From the NCBI GenBank assembly GCA_950295325.1, contig OX485806.1:18044001-18104000 (forward strand): a DNA stretch of 60,000 bases, in the 5' to 3' direction. This DNA is from Polytrichum commune (taxonomy: Eukaryota > Streptophyta > Polytrichopsida > Polytrichales > Polytrichaceae). Both the position numbers and the translations under genes were made by a program. Positions 1 to 9,980 of the stretch are shown here, in pieces. The notes beneath the pieces are model-generated. The model was not told the DNA's origin and did no database searches. It saw only the letters and a list, made by a program, of their open reading frames with translations. Position 1 is the stretch's first letter. Each line of letters begins with the position of its first letter.

Positions 1-367
1 GTCTTATGTGACCGGGCCCGCAACCAAATGCTATTTCAGTGAATTTCTATTTATGCGGGTCCTCACACATGATAAAATAGAATAAATCAACGGTTGTGAG
101 TGTTCAGATCGCCGTGGTCTCCCGGTTTTGTGTTGGGTTTACCTCCAAGAGGTGATTTTTGAAAATAGTCCAAGTGACCACGAAACATGATCGATTTGAT
201 GCCATGTAGGAATCCATGTAGACTTTACATCCATCTTGTATTCACATACACCCTTGGTTCCTTAAGCACAGTCTGAAGCGAACTTGGACCGGCTCCGCCT
301 TTTCCACCAATGAGAGTGCTTGAAGTGTAATGGAAACGGGCTCTCAGTCTCGTGTGTGAAGTGGCCC
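1..367 (-). mobile_element. PIF/Harbinger-type MITE, partial copy 1
   Basis: This copy is cut by the window edge. Its terminus, read on the minus strand, is GGGCCACTTCACACACGAG at 349-367. The remaining bases align almost throughout with copies 2 and 3 in reverse orientation; shared blocks include the complement of AAGCGGAGCCGGTCCAAGTT and the stretch around the CCGGGAGACC motif. Only one end is visible. The bases just outside it (TGA) do not match a TWA target duplication, so that site has either mutated or the element was inserted differently. Confidence 0.75.
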
Positions 368-2200
368 TGAGACCATAGAACTAAAAATGTAGAAGTTACA
401 TGGATGAGGTAGCTGCCATTTTTGGCACATCGAGTAAATAGGTTGCAGTCCCTAACCATGGTCCAAGTTCGCTTTACACTAAGCTCGAGAGCTTGTTATT
501 ATAAAATTGCATCTTTATTTTTCATAGTACAACCTTTGGATGATGTTCAAGGGCCCTCAAAACATGTGGTCGTGGCTCTTGGTTCGTGTTGCATTTTTCA
601 AAGCAAACGAAACAAAGACAACTTTAATGTTGTCACCGGTGTGAATTATGGTGTTGCCGGTCTTAATCTATATGTAATCTCATAACATGCACATGGGGAG
701 GTCACTTCATTGTCAAGTTGACACCACATGCGGACAAAGTTTGCTACCCCTATATTACATGCCATTTATAATTTTAAAATTTATGATATTTTTTCTACAT
801 ATACATAACCATTGATAGTATCTTTTGTATATTTTTTTGAAAATTTTAGTCATCTTTATTTTTTTAATAATTTTGTTAGTTTAATTTTGTGTCATTCTAG
901 TTAGAAACGGTATGTTTTATGAAAAAAAAAAAATCATCAAATTTAGTTACCACTTTTACCTATGTCATAAGTACTGTGTATATCTACTCATGAAAAAAAT
1001 TTGATAAAAATTTGACCCATTTTGGTGGTGCAACTTACCAAAAGAAGGTTTTTTTTGGTCGCATGTGGTGTTCAACTTGACAATGGAGTGATCTACCCGT
1101 GAACATGCATTTCATGATTCAGAAGGCCCCCAACAAAGATTGCCTCCTTTCGAAGGTGAACACCTTAAATGGGTGTGGGCAAGCCGGCCAGTGCCTATCT
1201 TCCCCAAGGGCAAGCTCCCAGGTTCCCACATGGTTGGTTGAAAATATCCATTTCACTCAGGTATTTGCATTGTGGTTAGTTGGGTTGTAGGTGGTAGGAT
1301 GCATAGGAAATCAAGTGCTACAAACCCACCTATCCGAGTACTATTCCAACCTTATAAGCTTGATCCTTAGCTTCCCAAGCCCATGAAAGGGTTGCTTTGG
1401 GTGCATTTCATCGAATGTTGGTTGTGGAATTTTCATGGACAAGTTTTGAGGTCAAAACGGGCTTTATCCGTACATCAAGGGTTTGAAAACATCTTAACTA
1501 CACTAGAAAGGGTATTTAGTGTTTGATACACTAAATACAAACGCATACACTAAATGTCAATAACCCTATGAAAGTACATAACATTATATGTAAACTCAAA
1601 CACTAAATATCAACTATGGCTATATGTGAAAGTTACACGTTTGAATTTAGTGTTAGTACGGATATGGCATCCGTGCCTCACATGAAAGGGGGTGGCAGTA
1701 GGGAAGGTAGCGACACATTTATATCTAACACTAGTTGTCAAGAAGTTGAAAATAAGTGTTGAGCAAGGTAGGGTGGCGACAACATCAAATATAATCAAAC
1801 ACTATATATCCTTTTTAGTGTAGTAACAATGTCGTGTTTTTAAATCAAATAGACTACGATGGTGCGTGAAGTCCACGTGGTGACCCATACTACTGGGACA
1901 TATTGAGGTACATGTCTTGGTTAATGTATTCTTGAGGTCGAACTCGATTTCACTTCGAATTGTTCCCGGAATTGGGCAATCGGGAAGCTTCGAGGATGGA
2001 TCACACACTCGTTTGTTGCGTAGGCCTTGGAAATTGGATCCATGGACCCATGGCCCCATCTTCTAGGGTTATGCAAACCCCCCCCTCCTAACTTATACAA
2101 ACATTAAATCCCCAAGAGGCCCACACCTTTGACGTGCCCTATGAGTGTATGTAACCTCACGTCAAAGCAGCAGAGCCCAACATTTTCCTTTTTAATTGCA
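368..2200. other. Repeat-like, AT-rich DNA without a recognised gene
   Basis: No supported coding region was seen. At 455-690 there is degraded similarity to the MITE family: a block resembling GGTCCAAGTTCGCTT at 462-476 and a GGTCGTGGCTCTTGGTTCGTG block near 567-587. Between 1510 and 1830 the phrase TTTAGTGT / ACACTAAA recurs in both orientations, which suggests a second decayed inverted-repeat element, but ends could not be fixed. Confidence 0.35.
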
Positions 2201-2214
2201 CCCATATCCAGACC

Positions 2215-2610
2215 ATGCCCATCAGCAGTGACCTATGCCCACCCATGCCCACCCATAGCATGACATGTGCGCACCCATGCCCACCCATGCCCACACATAG
2301 CATGACATGTGCCCACCCATGCCCACCCACGCCCCACCCATGCTATTCAAATTGCGCCCATGTATTCAAAAATTGTGTAATGTGTAATGTGTAATTGTGT
2401 AATGTGTCTTGTATGATTGTGTAATGTGTCTTGTATGATTGTGTAATTGTGCCCCACCCATGCCCACCCATGCCCACCCATGGACAATAATATCGCAGCC
2501 ATGCCTACCCATGCCCACCCATGAACAATAATATTGCACCCATGCCCACCCAAAACCCATGGGCATGGGTGGGTATGGGCATGGGCATGGGTATGGGCAC
2601 CCAATGTAGG
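2215..2610. repeat. Short tandem repeats of CCCACCCATG type, with inverted copies
   Basis: From 2215 to 2342 and again from 2452 to 2552 the sequence is mostly CCCACCCATG-like decamers. From 2556 to 2606 the motif appears inverted (GGGCATGGGTGGG), so the array can fold on itself. Between the two blocks, 2368-2450 holds a 22-bp unit built around TTGTGTAATGTGTCTTGTATG, repeated about twice with shorter partial copies. Long reading frames across it are a by-product of periodicity and are not genes. Confidence 0.8.
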
Positions 2611-2649
2611 GCTCTGCAAAGCAGTCCATTTCAAGAGAGGAGCGTTGGC

Positions 2650-3761
2650 TACAACCATTGGAGTGACAAAGCTACATATGGATGATTATACATAGTTTTT
2701 CCATCCATAGTTGAATAGATTCATCCGAGTCTTGGCAATTTCGTCCAATTCGTAAGGTTTATAGGGAATTTTGAGTTGAAGTTCAAGGAACAAGAAAACG
2801 GTAGAACCGTGAGGCTCTGTCCTTTATTATGAAAGACTACAACTATAGTTGTCCACTTTGCTCATGCCAATCCATGGCTACTTACTATACCAAACCTTTC
2901 TTGGATTTTGTGCACCTTCTTCTCAAATGCAGGTCAAGGATTTTGATATCACCTGAAATTTTTAGAATAAATAATCAAAAACTGCCAAAATAACTATAGT
3001 TAACTAGATTTCTTTCAATGCATTTTAGGGAGCAATTATAGTTCTATATATACATATACATATATAATTATAGTTAACATCCACATTAAATAAAGTGGAC
3101 CAAAAATAACAAGAACAAGTAACGTCCAAGTGTGAACGCAAAGTGGTTAGGAAATTTGCTCTTGAAACGAAGAAGTTGATGCATAGCCTCTGTCCTACAG
3201 ACATAGCCAATAAATAAAACAGTGCCTAAATTTACAGGAAATCGTTGACATGGTTTTGCACAAAAGTGATAATAATACTAAACCAGAACAACGTCCCAAG
3301 CCTAGAAGCTCAGCTGATGAGTCACATGTGTTGTAATGTAATTCAACACATTAGCCAGGATCGTTTTACAACAAAGGCACACGTATTTAAAGATTGCACA
3401 ATGTTCTATGTTCTGGCATCCTCCATGGAATCAAGTTGGCAACGTTGATTCTCGGCAAGAGGTCCACCACATTCACATGCATTGTCAGAATAGGTCCACA
3501 TAAGGTCCGAAATAAGTCACTGTAATATTCAGACTCAATATTATACTCTCTCGGCCACCTTTCTTGTAATGACCTTCCTTGCTTTGGGAAAGTGGATGAT
3601 AAGGTGCACCTTCACTACACTCAGTTGTTTAAGATGCACATTGCACGTATAAAAATGTGTCCACAAATGAACATCCCCGTGTCTCACAAACTAGTGTTAC
3701 ATAGTGTTAGCATCCACGTAGCAACTTCTACTGTAGTTGCAAGCACAAAACAGTTGTCTAA
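2650..3761. other. No gene recognised
   Basis: This is AT-rich intergenic sequence with a TATATA run at 3042-3067 and several short palindromic phrases such as AACTATAGTT at 2831-2840. Frames here are short and show no domain. Confidence 0.3.
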
Positions 3762-4130
3762 GGGCCACTTCACACACGAGACTAAGAGCCCGTGACCAAT
3801 ACACTTCAAGCACTCTCATTGGTGGAAAAGGCGGAGCCGGTCCAAGTTCGCTACTTCACACTGCGCTTGAGGGACCAACGAAGTACGTGAATGCAAGATG
3901 GACGTAAAGTCTACATGGGTTTCTACATGGCATCAAATGGATCATGTTTCATGGTCACTTGGACTGTTTTCAAAAATCACCTCTTGGAGGTAGGCCTAAC
4001 ACAAAACCGGGAGACCATGGCACTCCAAACGCTCATAATCATTGATTTATTCTAGTTTATCATGTGCGAGGACCCGCATGAATAGAAATTCTTTGACATA
4101 GCATTTGCTTGAGGGTCCAATCAGATGATG
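3762..4130 (+). mobile_element. PIF/Harbinger-type MITE, copy 2 (right end lost)
   Basis: It begins GGGCCACTTCACACACGAG and is preceded by TAA, a permitted PIF/Harbinger (TWA) target. It matches copy 1 in inverted orientation and copy 3 in direct orientation up to the GCATTTGCTTGAGGGTCC segment near 4100-4118. The right terminal inverted repeat seen in copy 3 is not found downstream, so this copy is truncated or rearranged there. Confidence 0.75.
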
Positions 4131-4368
4131 ATGACAGAAACTCCGGTCCCAATTTAAGGGGCCGGCGTGAATGAAGTGTCCGTTCGTATTGTCAAATGAC
4201 CCGATGCCCGCCAGACAGGGGGAAATTTGGACAATACTACTCTCCCCTTTCGAGGATGGACACTATAGTAACCAGAAGACAAATAAGAGTAACCCACCAT
4301 AGTTGTTAGCAAGTAATTACGTTAGTGTTATAGTATAAGTTGTGGTTTGTTGTGTTGGTGGTCGCCAA
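4130..4368. other. Unassigned interval between MITE and SINE-like head
   Basis: About 240 bases with no recognisable coding sequence or repeat match. Confidence 0.3.
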
Positions 4369-4580
4369 GTCATGTTTCCTCGGTTGGTTGAGGGAGGATG
4401 TTTGTACTACACTTAGACGGTCCGGGTTCGATTCCCGTTGAGTCCGTCTGATCGTTTAGTGTGTTATACATGACTTGGTGCTGCTAGTGATTTGTAGGCA
4501 GGAAAATTGTATCAACCAACCGGCTCCTACCCATCTTCCTGAGCTATTGGTGTACATATTGTTCAATAAATAATGGTCAT
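4369..4580 (+). mobile_element. tRNA-related SINE-like sequence
   Basis: A perfect RNA polymerase III B box (GGTTCGATTCC) lies at 4425-4435. About 45 bases upstream, at 4378-4394, is CCTCGGTTGGTTGAGGG, which resembles the tRNA D-arm/A-box region. The cloverleaf is not intact (no convincing acceptor stem), so a functional tRNA gene is unlikely and a tRNA-derived SINE head is the better reading. The proposed tail runs to about 4580, next to the 3' end of a minus-strand LINE. The right boundary is uncertain, and only one copy is seen here. Confidence 0.5.
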
Positions 4581-5125
4581 CATTATGACCCCTTCTCTTA
4601 TTCTATTGTTATTGCTTGGTTGTTTTCAATATGTATTTTATGTAGAAGGATTGAACTAGCATATTGTATGGCAATAGTGTTTATTTCTTTGAATGTATGT
4701 TTTACAAAATTTTCAGGTAGTTTAAATGTTTGTTCAAGTTGTTTCATTGACGGGGCGTGCATGATTCCTCTAGCTCCAGCCGTAATGACTATAAGTGGAT
4801 CTATTTTCCAGCCTTGCTGAGTGATGTCATTAATTAGTGGTTGAAATTTTTGAATTTTATTGTTAATTGTATCATGTGGGAATATGTCATTTGTGTATGT
4901 GAATTCAATAAATTGTACCGTGAGATTGTCTGTTGGGTGTGGTGGTGGGGTACTTTGGTGTGGGAGTTCTTTAATACACAGGAGGTCGGGTTTAAATCAT
5001 GCGTTGCAGTGGCATCTTTGTTGTTCACATATACATGGTAGAAGCCATGTGAGGACTGTATTATCTTGTGGGTTGTTGTTGAATGTCCCTGCATTTATGA
5101 GGATGTAACATCTTGATTTTTGCGA

Positions 5126-5458
5126 TTATAGAATTAGTTTTCTTAGTTCCCATATTGCTTTGTTATGTCTTTTGGTTCTTAGGGCATGTATATGGTGTTG
5201 GTTGCATTTTAACAGTACATGTAGCCATGTATCTGCATCAGAGGAGTTGCAGATTGGGCATGTGATAGATGAGAATCTTTCTATGCCAAAAAATAGTTGT
5301 TTTCTAGCATTGCCCATATATTGTCCAGTTAGGAATTTTAGTATGCATGTTTTTTGTGAATATGATATTACAGGGTTAAACAAAAAATTGTTGGATATTT
5401 CATTATCTATATCAGGGTTCATTGTCCATTTGCTAATGTTGGGGAATTGTTCTGCCAT
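5126..5458 (-). pseudogene. LINE copy A: C-terminal zinc-finger region
   Basis: The frame encodes a Cys-x2-Cys (CPIC) followed by TWLHVLLKCNQH, the usual C-terminal finger behind RNase H in LINE ORF2 proteins. The corresponding region in copy B (near 32870-32930) has CTLCHKNERDTWPHLLSTC. It is thought to contact template RNA. It is followed by the basic tail HALRTKRHNKAIWELRK, paralleled by GLRIARHNKAVHLIAQ in copy B. It is a fragment of a broken polyprotein, not a separate gene. Confidence 0.75.
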
Positions 5459-5632
5459 GGTTTTTAGGTTGTTATCTCTATCATGTTTAGTGATATATGT
5501 TTCAAGGCATCTGACAGGGCCCTTGTCAGGTCACTTATTTGGTCCAGGCCATGTATATTTTTGGAAGTAGTATGGTGTAGTGTGTGCGAATTCATATGCT
5601 TTGGCAGCGAATCTATATATTTTTTTAGTGTC

Positions 5633-5990
5633 CTATTTTGCTAACTGGTTTGCTTGCTCATTCCTGTCAATATTTGTGTGTGTTCTTACCTTATGTATTG
5701 TAGTGGGTTGTGTTCGGCTTTTTAGCATTTCTACCATAGATGTTATTATGGTTTTGTCAGCATGGTTGTTATGGTGGGTAGAGTGTTTTATTTGTGTGTT
5801 AAGTACATACATACAATTGAGGCAGTCCGTGAATATGTGTGTTGGTTTATTTGTGTATTTGGTAGTAATTGATTTGAGTGTTTTATGTATGGCCATTAGT
5901 TCGGCCCTAAAGCTGGTTTACAGGCCAGACAGTCTTTTTGATATACGTATTTCTGCTTTTGTTGGGTTGTAAATTCTGTAGCTAATTTTT
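5633..5990 (-). pseudogene. LINE copy A: RNase H domain remnant
   Basis: The frame carries ...THIFTDCLNCMYVL... and ...IHKVRTHTNIDRNEQANQLA, matching RNase H motifs around the third carboxylate (TD) and the final His/Asp region. In the last motif the Asp expected in NExAD is replaced (NEQAN), which would weaken catalysis. The same order of motifs is present in copy B at about 33240-33720. RNase H domains of this kind follow RT in several LINE clades and remove template RNA during second-strand synthesis. Confidence 0.7.
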
Positions 5991-8232
5991 TCTTTCTTCC
6001 AATGCCCATCATTATCTTTTATGGGTGGGATAAATGAACCATCTGTATAGTAGTTGTATTGTGGTGGGAATTTTAATGTAGTGTTTATTTCGTAGTTTGG
6101 TAACGGTGGTGTGTTTGTGGTTGACGGGTTGATATGAGGTGGGTAGAGTACTTTATTCCATTTAGCGTTTTTGTTTACCGGTGTGTTGTGGGGTGTGGGT
6201 GGAGCCTTTTGTATGTGGTATTATGCTATTTGTAGATTTTCTATTGTTGTTTTAATTGTGTCTATTTGGTTGGGTGTGCCAATGTTGCGGTTTTGGTGGT
6301 GGATGCAAAAGATGTGTATTGCTAATGGTTCTATCCGAGGTTTGTTTATGTTTTGGGGGGTTGTCGGTTCATCATATGTGATGGTATATGCAGTGAAATG
6401 AGCTAGAACATGTGTATCAGGGAATGGTCCGGTGTGTGGTGAGTAGTTTTCGTACCAATTAATGTCCAGTGTGACTAGTAATGTGATGGTGTTTGGGTCA
6501 TGTTTAGCTGCTAATCTTGCCCAGTATATTGCTTGCTGGGTCATTTTTTCATTATGTGGGTGGGCATACCCAATTCCATTCCATTGATATTGGAAGGCGG
6601 TGCCTAGTGATCCAAAAACTTTGTCTCTTGCAAATGGGAAGTAGAATTTTGTAATATGTGTATAACATGTTACTGGTGAGGAGAAGTATGAGTGTGAGAT
6701 GTTGAATGTTTTTGTGATGGAATCAAGGAGATTTTGTGGGAGAGTCTGTTGTGATGTGTTTAGTGGGTCTTTTTTCGGTATTTTAGAGTTATATCTTTGG
6801 TAGAGCCATACTACTTCTGGTTCAAATGATTGTGGGAGAGGCACTAGATTGTGTGTACTGTATCTGTCTTTGTTATATTGTTGTCATAGCCATTTTAGTC
6901 TGGTGGTTGGGATGGTGATGAGGTGTCTCCCAGTGTCTTCATATATATGTGTTAATTTATTTTGTATATGTATAGTTTTTTCTACAGTGACAATGTCTTT
7001 TTCTGGGTTGCATTCTATTACTGATATTTGGGTGTGTGACATTATCGTAGGTGGTGGTATGAATCTTGGATCTTTGGCTTGTGTGGGGCTAGATGTGTAT
7101 TTACGATGTTATTATAGTAATTGTGTTGATGTCTTGTGTAGTATTCTTTTAGTAGTTTAATGTTGTGTTCAATAACTGGGGGTTGGTTCAATGGGAAGAG
7201 TTCACATTGTGGTAGCCATTTGTTATATATTGTATTGTTTTTGGAGTGACCATTGGCATAGGTATGTGGTGAATTTTTTTTGTTTTTTTATACTTATCTT
7301 TGGTTTCGTTTTATTTGTGATTTAGTACAATGTGTATGGGGAATCTGAGGGGTTATTTTTTATGTTGGGGGTGGATTGGGTTGTTGTGATAGTGGTGGGT
7401 GTAAGGGATTTTCCTGCATTCTGGGTGTTAGTTCTCGGTTGTCTGATATGTATTTTTTTTTTAGTGTGCGGTCTTGTGGGTGCCTATTACATGGGTTTGG
7501 GCAGTTTTGGTTACAACTTTGGTGGCAGAAAAATTGTTCCGCTATATGTAGTGCGTTTTTTTCTAATTTTGTCGGTGTTTTATAATAAGTTTGGAAGTCT
7601 TTTGGCGACATTAAGTTTATGCCATTGGGGAGGGAGATGTGTTTAATTTTTGTATGTTGTGAATTAGGAGTTTATGGAGTAGTTTGAGGGATAGCTCGGT
7701 GTTTAGCTATGGTAGTACATCTGTGGTTTGTTTTCTCCATTCTTGTTCTAGTTTAGTCATATGCAACTGAAAGTTTATTTCTATGCTTTTGAGGTCAGTT
7801 TTTTTTCCCATCAGAAATAATGTTCGTGTCGTAGGTGATCTGATACAGTCTTTCTATTTGATTATTTGTATGTCCTCTGTCACTCTGTGTTTGGCTAATA
7901 TATGTTGTATGAGTCATTTGTAAATTATTCCTAATCTTCCAGGATCATTTAGTGCGTTTCTAAGTTGTTCACTAATACATCTTAGGTAGGCATTTTAAAG
8001 TGAGAAGGCTTCTAGTCCAAATAGATCATGTGGTAGTTGGGTTATTATGTTTGCTTTGCATTTGGGTAAGCCGCAGATTACTTTTTGGATTCCAATAAAT
8101 TTTTTTGTCTAATTTCTTGATGGTTGGTAATGAGTATGAAACTACGTAGAAGCTAGATGCTATACCGGCTCTGATGACAGTATCCACCATGCTTATTTTT
8201 TGTGTAGCTGGACAATTTGTTAGTTGTTTGCA

Positions 8233-9418
8233 TTAATTTATTATTTTGGCTAAAGTGATGTGTGTTTGGAGCTTCCATTTTGGTGAAGGTACTAGTTGTA
8301 TGCCTAAATATACGTGGGGTTTATTTTGGTGTAGGATAGGTAGTGGTTGATTTCTGTAGTTGATGTTTTGGGCTTGGATTTTGGCTTTGAATGTTTCAGG
8401 TTTTGTTTTTGATTTATTTGGGCATCCTGTGATGGCACATTTTGGCACTCCCAGTCCATTCCGGCCCAATCACAGTATTTGTCCAATTTGTTTAGCTGAG
8501 TTTGTATTGATTGGAGAATGCTTGTGATAGCTGCTAGGTTGTCTACGTATGCTGCCGAGCTGATTATTAGTTTGGATGTACCAAATGTGTATCCATTTAT
8601 TTATTTTTTGTAGCAATCTTAGTAGGGGTTGTAGGAATATCAGAAAGAGATATGGGCTGGGTATGTCGCCTTGTATTGTGCCTCTTTGTATTGGTATAGA
8701 TTTTGTCTTTCCGAAGTGTTCGCCGGTGAATATGGTATTAAAGTTTGAATAAATGTTTCCTATTAGAGTCACCGCGTCTTCTGGGTATCCTAAATCTTTC
8801 GTTATCGCTAATAGCCTTGCGTGATCAAGAGAGCCGAAGGCGTTCTTGAAGTCGATATATAATAGGTATATGTCTTGGTTTGTAAATCTTGCGTCTTCTA
8901 GTGCTGCTATAAGGAATTGAAGTTGTCTAGACGTGTTTCTTTCTGCTCTGAATCCTTCTTGACTCTCGTGTAGGATTTGGTGTTTTTTCCCGTATGCTGA
9001 CTGTATGAATGTTAAGGTACTTGTAAAAAATTTGTATATTGTGTTTGCGAGTGTGATTGGTCTATGGTTTGGTAGTTTTGAGGAATCTCCTATTTTATAT
9101 AGGAGTATAGTTAAGCTTATTTTTCATGACGTGGGAATTTGTTTTTGTTTGTAACATTGGGAGAAAAATAGGAAAAATAGTTTGTGGAAGCTTTCGGGAA
9201 TGTATTTTGGAATTGTGTTAGGAATTTTATTAGGGCCGGGTGTTTTGTTGTTTGCTAGGTTTTTAAGGCAAATGTCGTATGTTTCTCTATCGAAGTATTC
9301 ATGTAGTGGAGTTTGTGGGTTCCATCTTTTGTCAGTGACAAATCCGTCAAGGTCATGCCATGGGTATTGTCTTATTCTGCAAGTACAGTATGGTGTGTGT
9401 TATGGTTGATGATAACAT
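8233..9418 (-). pseudogene. LINE copy A: reverse transcriptase remnant
   Basis: Recognisable RT fingers and palm blocks are spread over several frames. The catalytic box, YADD in copy B, reads YVDN here (near 8540-8555 on the minus strand), so two positions of the active site differ, including the second metal-binding Asp. A downstream block (CAITGCPNKSK) matches copy B closely. At 9310-9370 the frame encodes WHDLDGFVTDKRWNPQ, the counterpart of WHSQDGIILDKRGPQNPQ in copy B. The protein cannot be functional. Confidence 0.75.
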
Positions 9419-9419
9419 T

Positions 9420-9692
9420 TTAGTATTGTGGATCTCCTCTTGTCGAAGGTGTGGCTTGTGACACATATTGAGCATGTGTCACAACTACTAAACTCACCAC
9501 CTCCCCCGAAGCCCCGAACATATAGTAATCAAGAGTCGACGAACTAGCCTTAGCTACAAATGGAGTTGGTGATTCCAATATTTGGCCAGATGACAACAAA
9601 TTTTTGAACATCTCCTCTAAGGCGCCAAATTTTGCCTCCAATGTCTTTCTCCGTTTGGAAGAAAGATGTTTTTTGGAAGGAGAGCGAAACAA
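9420..9692 (-). pseudogene. LTR-retrotransposon Gag/protease-proximal fragment
   Basis: This 90-codon minus-strand frame lies directly beyond the hAT element that interrupts the Gag frame. It has a lysine/arginine-rich start and an amphipathic stretch (LEAKFGALEEMFKNLL), followed by a Ser-rich segment near SSSTLDYYMFGASG. That segment is roughly where a Copia-like aspartic protease would begin, but no clear DSG motif is present. I assign it to the same LTR element as the Gag pieces at 12604-13527 by position and strand only. It abuts the LINE copy A 5' junction at 9418. Confidence 0.35.
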
Positions 9693-9980
9693 TTTTCCAC
9701 CACATGATTATTCCGCTCACAATGAGAAGATTTCAACTACTTTGGTAAATGTTTACCGCATGCCTCCTTAAGAGTGGTAAACCCCACTTTTAGCCCTCTT
9801 AAGCTAAAAATGGGGTCGAATGGGGGGTCCAGAGTGGTAAATCTCACTTTTAGCATTTTTAGCAACTTTTAGCAGCTAAAAGTGGGGTCCATGTGTGCCA
9901 TTTTAGAATTTAGAGTCAAATTGGCGCCTCAAATTGTGTTTGTTTTATTCATGATAGCGAAGTCAAATACAAAATATGGT

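Larger units (their letters stand above)
4570..9418 (-). mobile_element. 5'-truncated LINE (copy A), RT to RNase H
   Basis: A degraded non-LTR retrotransposon reads right to left. It starts near the N-terminal side of the reverse transcriptase (9418) and runs through the palm, RNase H and a C-terminal CCHC-like finger to about 4600. The endonuclease and the upstream leader found in copy B are missing, as expected for 5' truncation during target-primed reverse transcription. Recognisable pieces are a GTIQGDIPSPYLF block (RT, about 8650-8690), an RNase H stretch with TDCLN and RNEQANQLA (5640-5840), and CPICN...H...C near 5245. Many frameshifts and stops are present. The left boundary and target duplication were not resolved. 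Confidence 0.85.

Noticed and set aside
4369-4450. Functional tRNA gene
   Set aside because: The B box is perfect but no acceptor stem or complete cloverleaf can be drawn.
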